The notes under the pieces: generated by a model
Seen by the model: the letters and a program-made list of their open reading frames with translations, nothing else
Database searches by the model: none
What the model was told of the DNA's origin: nothing
Source: Oceanospirillaceae bacterium UBA1126
GTDB taxonomy: Bacteria > Pseudomonadota > Gammaproteobacteria > Pseudomonadales > Balneatricaceae
Assembly: GCA_002312935.1 (NCBI GenBank)
Contig: DCAT01000164.1
Span: 1-9,866, forward strand
Direction: 5' to 3'
DNA: 9,866 nucleotides
Position numbers and translations under genes: made by a program
Part shown: positions 1 to 6,089 of the stretch, one piece after another
Numbering within the stretch: the first letter of the stretch is position 1
Layout of the letters: each line of letters begins with the position of its first letter

Positions 1-6
1 TCGATC

Positions 7-702
7 ATGACCTTCAGAATTGATCGGATCAAAGTCAACAGGGCCGGCCCCCTCGAAAGCGATTTCGAATTCGAACCCGGCGACCTGAACCTGATCTATG
101 GCCGGAATGAAACCGGTAAGACGTATGTGGTAGAATCGCTGATCAAGTTTCTGTTCAAGACGAACAGCAGGGCGCCCGTCGACTGGAATCTGAGAGACTG
201 GGACATCGCAGGTAGGGCCATCGTCTCGGGCCTTGAGAGTGACCCGGTCACGTTCATGAAATCGGGTGACAAGTTGGAGGACTACTGGGAAGATGGCCTC
301 GGTCTTCCACAAGACCTTTCACGCCTCCTCGTTGTCCGAGCCGGTGAGACACTGCTGGCCCAGGCGGGAGATGGCGTCGGCCGTGACCTACTCAAGGAGT
401 ACCTGTCCGGTGAGGGGCTACTCGACAGGGTCGCCGGCAATATCTCGGCGACGTTGCAGAAGGCTGAGATTCAAGGCGCCCAGATCATCGGCAACCAGGC
501 GGGAGAGCTGAAAGCCAGGGACAAGTGTGGGGCGCATCTCACGGAACTGCAGAGGCTCATCGACGAGGTTGAAGAGAGCTATACCTCCGGCGATGCCTAT
601 TCGCTTCGACAGGAGAAGGAAGCGCTCGAGGCTCAACTCGAGACGTTTGAAAACGCCAAGCGTTACCACGCAGTCTGGGCCCGCATTAACCAACTCGTCT
701 AA
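7..702 (+). CDS. Rad50/SMC-like AAA ATPase, N-terminal fragment
   Basis: The start of an ABC-type AAA ATPase of the Rad50/SbcC/YhaN kind. A beta-rich N-terminus is followed by a clear Walker A motif, GRNETGKT, at residues 32-39, placed as in this family. From about residue 175 the chain becomes charged and helical (LIDEVEESY, LRQEKEALEAQLETFE), the beginning of a coiled coil. Signature and Walker B motifs are absent because the gene is cut: only about 228 residues belong to it, and the last few before the stop at 700-702 are read from the neighbouring thiB DNA. The ATG at 7 overlaps a TGA at 8-10 in another frame, so an upstream gene may be translationally coupled; an SbcD/Mre11-type partner would be usual but is outside the window. 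Codon use is GC-rich, unlike everything to the right. The specific role (repair, defence or other) cannot be told. Confidence 0.75.
   Translation: MTFRIDRIKVNRAGPLESDFEFEPGDLNLIYGRNETGKTYVVESLIKFLFKTNSRAPVDWNLRDWDIAGRAIVSGLESDPVTFMKSGDKLEDYWEDGLGLPQDLSRLLVVRAGETLLAQAGDGVGRDLLKEYLSGEGLLDRVAGNISATLQKAEIQGAQIIGNQAGELKARDKCGAHLTELQRLIDEVEESYTSGDAYSLRQEKEALEAQLETFENAKRYHAVWARINQLV
683..702. other. Junction between two unrelated sequences (probable chimera)
   Basis: Coding for the ATPase stops making sense here and coding for thiB on the opposite strand starts. ThiB-like sequence can be followed on the minus strand to Asn156 (codon at 687-685), where ThiB proteins would continue for roughly 170 more residues. 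Left of this point the same frame reads only the antisense of the ATPase gene. GC content and codon style change at the same place. No inverted repeat, target duplication, integrase or tRNA is visible at the join. An assembly chimera is more likely than a biological insertion, but a real rearrangement cannot be excluded. Confidence 0.75.
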
Positions 703-1152
703 ACTTTTTGGCGGGTTAGGCATAAGCTTGGTGTTGTAAACAAACGCAAAGTAGCCATAATCAAAGGGCACAAACGTATCATCTTGCCAGTCGATGGGCA
801 TTTCTAAACCATTGGTGTCTACCGAGTGATTAGCGAATAAGCCACTTTTTTTGGCATCATCAACTAGGTTTAAGTCTAACCCTAGTAATAGATCAGCCTT
901 AGTAGACGTTCCCTCTAGCTTGAGGCGCTGCAACATGGCCACAGCATCTGACATACCCACTAGGTTCAAGGTACACCCACATTGCTCTTCAAAAGTGGGT
1001 TTTATGAGTGGCCCCATACCCCAGTCTGAAACGAAGGAATCGTAGGTATAAACCGTCAGTTCTTTTTTGGGGGCATCGCTAGCTAGCGCTGGCGTGGCGG
1101 TGATCGTTAAACTGAGGCAGGCGGCGGCAATATAAGCCGTATAGTGAGACAT
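685..1152 (-). CDS. thiB: Thiamine ABC transporter substrate-binding protein ThiB, C-terminus missing
   Basis: Periplasmic thiamine/TPP-binding component of the ThiBPQ importer. Residues 1-24 form a signal peptide ending in ATPALA, with cleavage expected before SDAPKK. The mature start ELTVYTYDSFVSDWG, the segment KADLLLGLDLNLV (residues 85-97) and DDTFVPFDYGYFAFVY (124-139) match the E. coli ThiB pattern closely. The family motif is usually GLDNN; here it is GLDLN. Only about 156 of roughly 330 residues are present, ending at PPKSLDELVN, because the sequence is joined to foreign DNA. The open frame runs on to 418, but those extra 88 or so residues are antisense of the ATPase gene and are not ThiB. 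The start at 1152 has an AGGAG ribosome site at 1162-1158, five bases away, and a TPP riboswitch upstream. The thiP and thiQ genes would be expected further along but are lost. Confidence 0.9.
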
Positions 1153-1157
1153 AAATA

Positions 1158-1245
1158 CTCCTAAAAATTAACTAATTAATTTCTATGACGGCCAATAGTA
1201 TATTGGCGCTATTAGGAGGAGGGAGCGGCGTAAGGCTAGCTTACG
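1158..1245 (-). promoter_or_regulatory. thiB expression platform: anti-SD/SD pairing
   Basis: Between the riboswitch and the thiB start the leader holds, in transcript order: a hairpin with a perfect 6-bp stem (1245-1240 with 1234-1229); a CTCCTAA segment (1218-1212); a hairpin with a perfect 7-bp stem and 3-base loop (1207-1201 with 1197-1191); and the ribosome site TTAGGAG (1164-1158). CTCCTAA is the exact complement of TTAGGAG, so the two can pair around the second hairpin and hide the ribosome site. Neither hairpin is followed by a T-run, so control of translation start fits better than transcription termination. The pairings are seen in the sequence; the switching mechanism is inferred. 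Confidence 0.6.
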
Positions 1246-1257
1246 TGGATGCGTGTC

Positions 1258-1360
1258 CTTGTTCCCTACGCTGGCATTATCCAGATCAGGTACAACGGGA
1301 TTCACGCTAGTGATCTCAGCCCAATACGTTAATTAGAAATTAACTGGACACCCCGACAAG
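1258..1360 (-). promoter_or_regulatory. TPP riboswitch (THI element)
   Basis: Read on the minus strand this has the TPP aptamer core in the right order: closing helix P1 (CUUGU at 1360-1356 with ACAAG at 1262-1258), GGGGUGUCC (1354-1346), a perfect 7-bp variable hairpin P3a (1344-1338 with 1334-1328), the CUGAGA motif (1319-1314), and the CUGAUCUGGAUAAUGCCAG block with GUAGGGAA (1289-1262). It closely parallels the E. coli thiM aptamer. It lies in the leader of thiB, so thiamine import should be shut down when thiamine pyrophosphate is plentiful. Confidence 0.96.
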
Positions 1361-1373
1361 TCATAGTGGGCGC

Positions 1374-1403
1374 AATATAGACCAAAACTAGCCTTGGTTG
1401 CAA
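1374..1403 (-). promoter_or_regulatory. Candidate sigma-70 promoter for thiB
   Basis: On the minus strand a TTGCAA box (1403-1398) and a TATATT box (1379-1374) are separated by 18 bp. Transcription would start around 1367, a few bases before the P1 helix of the riboswitch, which is where a promoter for this leader should be. The -10 box is good and the -35 box moderate (4 of 6). Confidence 0.5.
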
Positions 1404-1657
1404 GGTTGAAAGAGGTGATTTAAAAAATAATATAGATTTCCCGTTTCAATTCACAAGAGGAAGCACCCACCTATACTTCGAACGCCGGACCTTTGGTAAT
1501 TTATCAGCGCCGGCATCTCACTTAATTTGGTTCCTGGTTAGGGTTTATTTTTATTGCTAACAAAGGCTTTGGGGACCCTGAACTCATTTATTAATCGCCA
1601 CTATTTGGGGATAACTCTATTGAGTGATTTAGATGGTTACCCCATGATTATAGGTAT
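1404..1657. other. Intergenic region without a recognised gene
   Basis: This is the left part of the space between the divergent thiB leader and the aromatic operon. I see no convincing open reading frame on either strand, no tRNA and no insertion sequence. The only structure I noted is the imperfect inverted repeat at 1606-1644. It may carry activator sites for the right-hand operon, but none can be named. Confidence 0.6.
1606..1644. repeat. Imperfect inverted repeat upstream of the aromatic operon
   Basis: TGGGG-A-TAAC (1606-1615) is complementary to GTTACCCCA (1636-1644), giving 9 pairs with one bulged A, and the loop contains a small CTC-TATT-GAG hairpin. No T-run follows on either strand, so it is not a typical terminator. 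It ends 14 bp before the first operator and could be a further protein-binding site or be without function. Confidence 0.35.
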
Positions 1658-1683
1658 TTACTTTAAGCTTAAAATATTATACT
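1657..1683 (+). promoter_or_regulatory. Candidate promoter of the aromatic operon, inside the operator pair
   Basis: A TATACT -10 box (1678-1683) with a weak TTTACT -35 box (1657-1662) at 15 bp would start transcription near 1690 and leave a leader of about 44 bases. Alternatives are TTTACA (1683-1688) with AATGAT (1705-1710), and a second TATACT at 1713-1718 that has no good -35 box and lies too close to the ribosome site. The first two choices overlap the dyads. None is strong by itself, so an activated or weak promoter is possible. Confidence 0.3.
1659..1676. promoter_or_regulatory. Operator copy 1 (18-bp dyad)
   Basis: TACTTTA-N4-TAAAATA, a near-perfect dyad whose centre includes the 12-bp palindrome TTTAAGCTTAAA (1662-1673). 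It matches operator copy 2 except for one base in the right arm and the 4-bp spacer. Size and symmetry suit a dimeric winged-helix MarR-type repressor, and one is encoded in the operon that follows. Confidence 0.65.
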
Positions 1684-1697
1684 TTACACTTAAAGTA
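1680..1697. promoter_or_regulatory. Operator copy 2 (18-bp perfect dyad)
   Basis: TACTTTA-N4-TAAAGTA with both 7-bp arms perfectly complementary. It lies 21 bp from copy 1 centre to centre, two helical turns, so two repressor dimers would sit on the same face of the DNA. It is 36 bp upstream of the first start codon and overlaps the likely promoter, as expected for a repressor site. Confidence 0.68.
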
Positions 1698-1733
1698 ATT
1701 ATTGAATGATTCTATACTCTGGAGTGCGTGTTA

Positions 1734-4055
1734 ATGAAAATAGCTTGTATCGGTGGCGGTCCTGGGGGGCTTTATTTTGCCATCAGCATGAAATTACGCA
1801 ACCCTAAGCACGACATTTTAATCATCGAAAAAAATCGGCCAGACGACACATTTGGCTGGGGCGTTGTATTGTCTGATGAAGCCCTGGCTAATGTAGACCG
1901 TAATGACCCCATTAGCGCACAAGCCATTCGTAACGAATTTGCCTACTGGGATGATATAGCGGTAGTAAAAGATGGCGTGCGTGAAGTATCAAGTGGCCAT
2001 GGGTTTTGTGGTATCGGCAGGATGAAATTATTGCAAATTTTACAGCACCGCGCTCAAGATCTAGGCATTGAGTTGCGCTTTGAGACACAAGCAGGTGAAT
2101 ACGAAGACTATATGCGTGACTACGATCTGGTTGTTGCATCCGACGGACTTAGGTCTAAAGCCCGCAATCAATTTGCTTCAGTGTTTAAACCACAAATTGA
2201 TGAACGCTTATGTCACTTTACTTGGTTGGGCACACATCAGAAGTTTGATGATGCGTTTACCTTTATTTTTGAAAAAACACAGTATGGTTGGGTATGGGCC
2301 CACGCCTACCAATTTAGTGAAGACACAGCTACCTTTATTGTTGAGTGCAGTAAGTCTACGTTTGAAGCATTTGGTTTTGCCAACCTAAGCCAACAAGAGT
2401 CTGTTGCCATTTGTGAAGCTATTTTTAAGGACCATCTAGGTGGCCACAAGCTGATGACTAATGCCAACCATATCCGTGGTTCTGCATGGATTAATTTCCC
2501 ACGTGTGCTGTGTGAAAAATGGTCTCACAAAAACCTAGTTCTAATGGGTGATGCCGCAGCAACAGCACATTTTTCAATCGGTTCTGGCAGCCGCCTTGCG
2601 TTTGACAGTGCAATTGCCCTGGCAGACTATCTGGAACAAGAAGAAGACCTACCCCGGGCCTTTATAAAGTACGAAAATGACCGTCGAATTGAAGTGCTTC
2701 GTTTGCAGTCGGCAGCACGTAATTCTATGGAATGGTTTGAACAAGTAGAACGTTATCTAGACCTAGACCCTGTGCAGTTTAACTATGCTTTGCTGACACG
2801 ATCACAACGTATTAGCCATGAGAACTTGCGCTTACGAGACCCAAAATGGTTATCACTGGCAGAGCAATGGTTTCAGCAAAAAAATAACCAAGTGCCTAGC
2901 AAACGCAGCCCTATGTTTACCCCATTTAAATTACGTGGGCTCACGCTGGCTAACCGCATCGTTGTGTCGCCTATGGCGCAATACAAGGCCCAGGACGGCT
3001 GCCCCACTGATTGGCACCTAGTCCATTATGGAAACCTGGCAAAAGGGGGTGCTGGCCTAGTTTATGTGGAAATGACATGCCCCAGTGCAGATGGCCGAAT
3101 TACCATAGGGTGCCCTGGGCTTTACCACACCACCCATGTTGCCGCTTGGAAAAAGGTTACTGATTTTGTGCACCAAGAAAGTAGTGCGAAAATATGCATG
3201 CAGCTTGGGCATGCCGGCGCCAAGGGTTCTACACAACGTGGCTGGGAGAAAATGGATGCACCTTTAACCCGTGATAACTGGCCGTTAAAAGCAGCCTCTG
3301 CTGTGGCCTGGTCTGAGGCAAACCAAATGCCTACAGAAATGACTGAAGCGATGATGGACCAAGTTCAGGCAGACTTTGTATCTGCTGCCAAAATGGCACT
3401 TGACGCTGGCTTTGATATGATCGAATTACATTGTGCGCATGGTTATTTATTATCATCTTTCATTACCTCATTAACCAATAAGCGACAGGATCAATACGGT
3501 GGTACATTAGATAATCGTCTACGATTTCCACTAAGTGTTTTCGCAGCCATACGGGCGGTAGTGCCAGAGGATATGCCTTTGGCTGTAAGGATTTCTGCCC
3601 ATGACTGGGTCGATGGAATGGGCATGGACCCAACGCAAGCTGTGGTTGTAGCTCAAGCATTTAAACAGGTTGGCGCAGATATTATCGATGTGTCCAGTGG
3701 ACAAACAAGCACGCAGGCCAAACCTGTTTATGGGCGCATGTATCAAGCGCCCTTTGCAGACCAAATTCGCCACGAAGCAGCTATACCTACAATGGCTGTG
3801 GGTAACATTTTTGAAGCAGACCACGCTAATTCAATTTTGATGGCAGGTCGGGCAGATTTAGTGTGTTTAGCTAGACCCCATCTAGCCAACCCTTTTTGGA
3901 CCTTACATGCTGCCGCTGAGCTGGGTGATGAGCAGCAATCATGGCCTCTGCCCTACGGGGCAGGCAGAGACCAATATTATCGCTTAGCCCAAATTGAAGC
4001 CCAAAAAGCGCTACAAGCTACCGAAGTGAATGCGGCAGCAGTGCGCAAGGTTTAG
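1734..4055 (+). CDS. Fused FAD monooxygenase/Old Yellow Enzyme-like reductase acting on an aryl-CoA (2-aminobenzoyl-CoA or salicylyl-CoA type)
   Basis: A 773-residue two-domain flavoprotein. Residues 1-~385 are a class A FAD monooxygenase: dinucleotide-binding GGGPGGL (7-13) with E32 ending strand 2, SDG at 136-138, and the FAD-binding GDAAATAHFSIGSG starting at G272. Residues 394-~750 are an Old Yellow Enzyme/NADH:flavin oxidoreductase barrel: FKLRGLTLANRIVVSPM, QLGHAGAKGS, ELHCAHGYL (564-572) and NKRQDQYGG. There is no iron-sulfur or second NAD domain after the barrel. This architecture and size match 2-aminobenzoyl-CoA monooxygenase/reductase, which hydroxylates the ring and then reduces it; homologues are often annotated as salicylyl-CoA 5-hydroxylase/oxidoreductase. 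The beta-oxidation genes downstream favour the ring-reducing reaction. The ATG at 1734 is chosen because GGAG at 1721-1724 is 9 bases away; the in-frame GTG at 1728 is only 3 bases from it. Confidence 0.87.
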   Translation: MKIACIGGGPGGLYFAISMKLRNPKHDILIIEKNRPDDTFGWGVVLSDEALANVDRNDPISAQAIRNEFAYWDDIAVVKDGVREVSSGHGFCGIGRMKLLQILQHRAQDLGIELRFETQAGEYEDYMRDYDLVVASDGLRSKARNQFASVFKPQIDERLCHFTWLGTHQKFDDAFTFIFEKTQYGWVWAHAYQFSEDTATFIVECSKSTFEAFGFANLSQQESVAICEAIFKDHLGGHKLMTNANHIRGSAWINFPRVLCEKWSHKNLVLMGDAAATAHFSIGSGSRLAFDSAIALADYLEQEEDLPRAFIKYENDRRIEVLRLQSAARNSMEWFEQVERYLDLDPVQFNYALLTRSQRISHENLRLRDPKWLSLAEQWFQQKNNQVPSKRSPMFTPFKLRGLTLANRIVVSPMAQYKAQDGCPTDWHLVHYGNLAKGGAGLVYVEMTCPSADGRITIGCPGLYHTTHVAAWKKVTDFVHQESSAKICMQLGHAGAKGSTQRGWEKMDAPLTRDNWPLKAASAVAWSEANQMPTEMTEAMMDQVQADFVSAAKMALDAGFDMIELHCAHGYLLSSFITSLTNKRQDQYGGTLDNRLRFPLSVFAAIRAVVPEDMPLAVRISAHDWVDGMGMDPTQAVVVAQAFKQVGADIIDVSSGQTSTQAKPVYGRMYQAPFADQIRHEAAIPTMAVGNIFEADHANSILMAGRADLVCLARPHLANPFWTLHAAAELGDEQQSWPLPYGAGRDQYYRLAQIEAQKALQATEVNAAAVRKV

Positions 4056-4068
4056 ACGAGAAATAACT

Positions 4069-4821
4069 ATGAACTTAACTAATCAACATGTTTTAGTTAC
4101 TGGGGCAGGTTCAGGCGTTGGCCTTGCCATTGCTAGGCAACTTGACAAGCTGGGCTGTCGTATCACTTTGTGTGGCCGCAATGAAGGCCCGCTGATTGAA
4201 CTCTCATCCAGCTTAGACAATGCCCAATATTTTACCTGCGATGTGACAGACAGAGCCGCGTTAGATGATGCTTTAAACCAAGCAAGGCAAAGTTTTGGTC
4301 CTTTTTCAATTGCTATTGCTAATGCAGGCAGTGCTGAGGCACGCCCATTTAGCAAAATTTCCCAGCAAGATTGGCAGCAAGCCATGGGGGTTAATCTTGA
4401 TGGCTGTTTCAACACTTTTCAAGCCACCTTGTCAGATTTATTAGGACACTCAGAAGGCCGTCTAATTGCTATTGCCTCAACTGCCGGGTTGCGGGGCTAT
4501 AAGTATGCCTCAGCGTACAGCGCCGCTAAACATGGGGTCATTGGGCTGGTTAAGTCATTGGCTATTGAACTGGGTCCAAAAAACATTACTGTTAATGCTA
4601 TTTGCCCAGGGTTTACCAACACACCTATGTTACAGCGCAGTATTGCCAAGATTATGCAGGCCACAGGCGCTGACCGAGCACAAGCTGAGAGCCAATTATT
4701 ATTAGACAACCCCATAGGCCGATTTATAGAGCCTCAAGAAATAGCCGATGCCGTGGTTTTTTTATGTCAATCCCCTGCGTCTAATGGGGTCACCTTAAAA
4801 CTGGATGGAGGCGCACCTTAA
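4069..4821 (+). CDS. Short-chain dehydrogenase/reductase (SDR), probable 3-hydroxyacyl-CoA-type dehydrogenase of the pathway
   Basis: A classical cytoplasmic SDR of 250 residues, the usual family size. The cofactor motif TGAGSGVG is at 11-18, NAG at 85-87, and the catalytic set is S137, Y150 and K154 (YSAAK). The end, TLKLDGGAP, is typical of the family. An arginine (GRN) after the second strand hints at NADP, but this is weak. In an operon with a crotonase and an acyl-CoA dehydrogenase it most likely oxidises a hydroxy-acyl-CoA or alicyclic alcohol made from the reduced ring; the exact substrate is not visible. The ATG at 4069 begins right at the Rossmann strand; the longer frame to 4030 overlaps the previous gene and adds a non-homologous extension. 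The ribosome site is weak (GAG at 4058-4060), so translation may depend on the upstream gene, 13 bases away. Confidence 0.85.
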   Translation: MNLTNQHVLVTGAGSGVGLAIARQLDKLGCRITLCGRNEGPLIELSSSLDNAQYFTCDVTDRAALDDALNQARQSFGPFSIAIANAGSAEARPFSKISQQDWQQAMGVNLDGCFNTFQATLSDLLGHSEGRLIAIASTAGLRGYKYASAYSAAKHGVIGLVKSLAIELGPKNITVNAICPGFTNTPMLQRSIAKIMQATGADRAQAESQLLLDNPIGRFIEPQEIADAVVFLCQSPASNGVTLKLDGGAP

Positions 4822-5283
4822 ATGGTTAATCACTACGATGCTAATACCCGCCAGCACCTTCGAGTATGGTTAAAGCTTCTCAAAACCAGCACTAATATTG
4901 AAACGACCTTGCGCGAGAGGCTAAAAAAAGAATGCAGTACAACATTGCCAAGATTTGATGTTATGGCCGCTTTGGATCACCACACAGATGGCTTACGCAT
5001 GACAGAGTTATCTGATTTTTTGATGGTGTCTAATGGCAATGTTACCGGCATTGTCAGCCGCCTTGCCGAAAGCGGCCTGATAGAACGAACCCAAGATACC
5101 CATGACCGCCGCGCTCAAAAAGTGTGTTTGAGCCCAAGCGGGCAGGCCGAGTTTAAACAGCTCGCTCAACGCCACGCGCAGTGGATTGATGACATTATGC
5201 AACCACTTAACACCGAAGAATCTAATACTTTATTAACATTACTTGAACGACTGGCTAACCATAAGGTGGACAAAAATGACTAG
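4822..5283 (+). CDS. MarR-family transcriptional regulator
   Basis: A 153-residue winged-helix regulator of normal MarR length. N-terminal helices form the dimer region (RFDVMAALD at 44-52), the helix-turn-helix is at about 59-83 (RMTELSDFLMVSNGNVTGIVSRL), and the wing at about 88-104 carries the family's DRR (95-97). It probably acts as a dimeric repressor of this operon at the two 18-bp dyads at 1659-1697, released by an aryl-CoA intermediate, as for BadR- and CouR-like relatives; the ligand is inferred. The gene lies inside the operon it probably controls, so it would be autoregulated. Its ATG directly follows the SDR stop codon, with TGGAGG at 4806-4811 as ribosome site, and its last 8 bases overlap the next gene. 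Confidence 0.9.
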   Translation: MVNHYDANTRQHLRVWLKLLKTSTNIETTLRERLKKECSTTLPRFDVMAALDHHTDGLRMTELSDFLMVSNGNVTGIVSRLAESGLIERTQDTHDRRAQKVCLSPSGQAEFKQLAQRHAQWIDDIMQPLNTEESNTLLTLLERLANHKVDKND

Positions 5284-6088
5284 GTTAGAAGATGTTACTG
5301 CAACTCACTTTCATTGGCACTGCTCTCATGGCGTTGGCACGATTAAGCTTAATCGTCCAGATCGTAAAAACCCCCTCACCTTTGAAAGCTATGCAGAGTT
5401 AAAGACGCTCTTTTTGCAACTAGCACTACAACAGACCATTAAGACCGTTATTATTTTACCCAATGGTGGCAACTTTTGTTCTGGTGGAGACGTGCACGAT
5501 ATTATCGGCCCCTTGTTAGACAAAGACACTTTAGGTTTGCTCAACTTTACTCGTATGACGGGTGACCTAGTGAAAGCTATGCTGGCTTGTGGCAAACCCA
5601 TTATAGCTGCAGTGGATGGCGTGGCTGTTGGCGCTGGTGCTATTTTGGCAATGGCCAGCGATATGCGCATAGCGACACCTCGAGCAAAAACTGCATTTCT
5701 ATTTACCCGTGTAGGCTTAGCAGGATGCGATATGGGTGCCTGCGCCATTTTACCTCGTATTATTGGCCAATCTCGGGCAGCCGACTTACTATTTACTGGC
5801 CGCTCTATGAGCGCAGAAGAAGGCCAGCAATGGGGTTTTTATAGCAGAATTGTTGCAGTAGAAGCGTTAGAAGAAACGGCACAGGATATGGCCAAAAAGA
5901 TTGCTGCTGGGCCAAGTTTTGCACATATGATGACCAAAACTCAACTCAATCATGAGTGGAATATGTCACCAGAACAAGCCATAGAGGCCGAAGCTCAGGG
6001 CCAAGCTTTGTGTATGCAAACACAAGATTTCAAACGTGCATATGAGGCTTTTATTAATAAACAAACACCTAGCTTTGAGGGTAATTAG
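5276..6088 (+). CDS. Crotonase-fold enzyme (enoyl-CoA hydratase/isomerase family) with altered active site
   Basis: A 270-residue crotonase-superfamily protein. The oxyanion-hole motifs are present: NFCSGGDV at 66-73 and GVAVGAGA at 115-122, followed by LAMASDMRIA. The two glutamates used by ordinary enoyl-CoA hydratases (E144 and E164 in the rat enzyme) are not conserved: the first position is I123 and the second region reads FLFTRVGLAGCDMGA (141-155) with no glutamate. D152 is the only acidic residue there and is a plausible catalytic group. The protein may therefore be a hydratase of a divergent subfamily, an isomerase, or a hydrolase opening an alicyclic ring. The ATG at 5276 lies within the last codons of the MarR gene, with AAGGTGG at 5263-5269; the open frame back to 5243 lies wholly inside MarR coding sequence and adds no homology. 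Confidence 0.85.
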   Translation: MTRLEDVTATHFHWHCSHGVGTIKLNRPDRKNPLTFESYAELKTLFLQLALQQTIKTVIILPNGGNFCSGGDVHDIIGPLLDKDTLGLLNFTRMTGDLVKAMLACGKPIIAAVDGVAVGAGAILAMASDMRIATPRAKTAFLFTRVGLAGCDMGACAILPRIIGQSRAADLLFTGRSMSAEEGQQWGFYSRIVAVEALEETAQDMAKKIAAGPSFAHMMTKTQLNHEWNMSPEQAIEAEAQGQALCMQTQDFKRAYEAFINKQTPSFEGN

Positions 6089-6089
6089 C

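Noticed and set aside
418..684. C-terminal extension of the thiB open frame
   Set aside because: It is the antisense of the ATPase gene, has no resemblance to ThiB, and lies beyond the junction.
266..739. Short plus-strand frames overlapping the ATPase gene (266-511, 527-739)
   Set aside because: They are out-of-frame readings of a gene with a clear Walker A motif and have biased, arginine- and serine-rich composition.
1191..1207. Perfect 7-bp hairpin as an intrinsic terminator in the thiB leader
   Set aside because: The stem is AT-rich and no T-run follows on either strand; it fits better as the inner hairpin of the anti-SD structure.
1471..1490. TTCGAA at 1477-1482 as the T-loop of a tRNA
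   Set aside because: The flanking bases do not form a T-stem and no acceptor or anticodon arm can be found.
1728..1733. GTG at 1728 as start of the monooxygenase/reductase
   Set aside because: Only 3 bases separate it from the GGAG ribosome site; the ATG at 1734 has proper spacing and begins directly at the FAD-binding strand.
3531..3824. Minus-strand open frames inside the operon (for example 3531-3824, 5389-5748, 6545-6967, 7638-7892)
   Set aside because: All lie antisense to well-supported enzyme genes, lack ribosome sites and show no recognisable domain.
4030..4068. N-terminal extension of the SDR
   Set aside because: It overlaps the end of the previous gene and adds residues not seen in SDR proteins.
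5243..5275. N-terminal extension of the crotonase
   Set aside because: It lies inside MarR coding sequence; the ATG at 5276 has a good ribosome site.
6036..6089. N-terminal extension of the acyl-CoA dehydrogenase
   Set aside because: It lies inside the crotonase gene and the ATG at 6090 has GAGG at suitable spacing.
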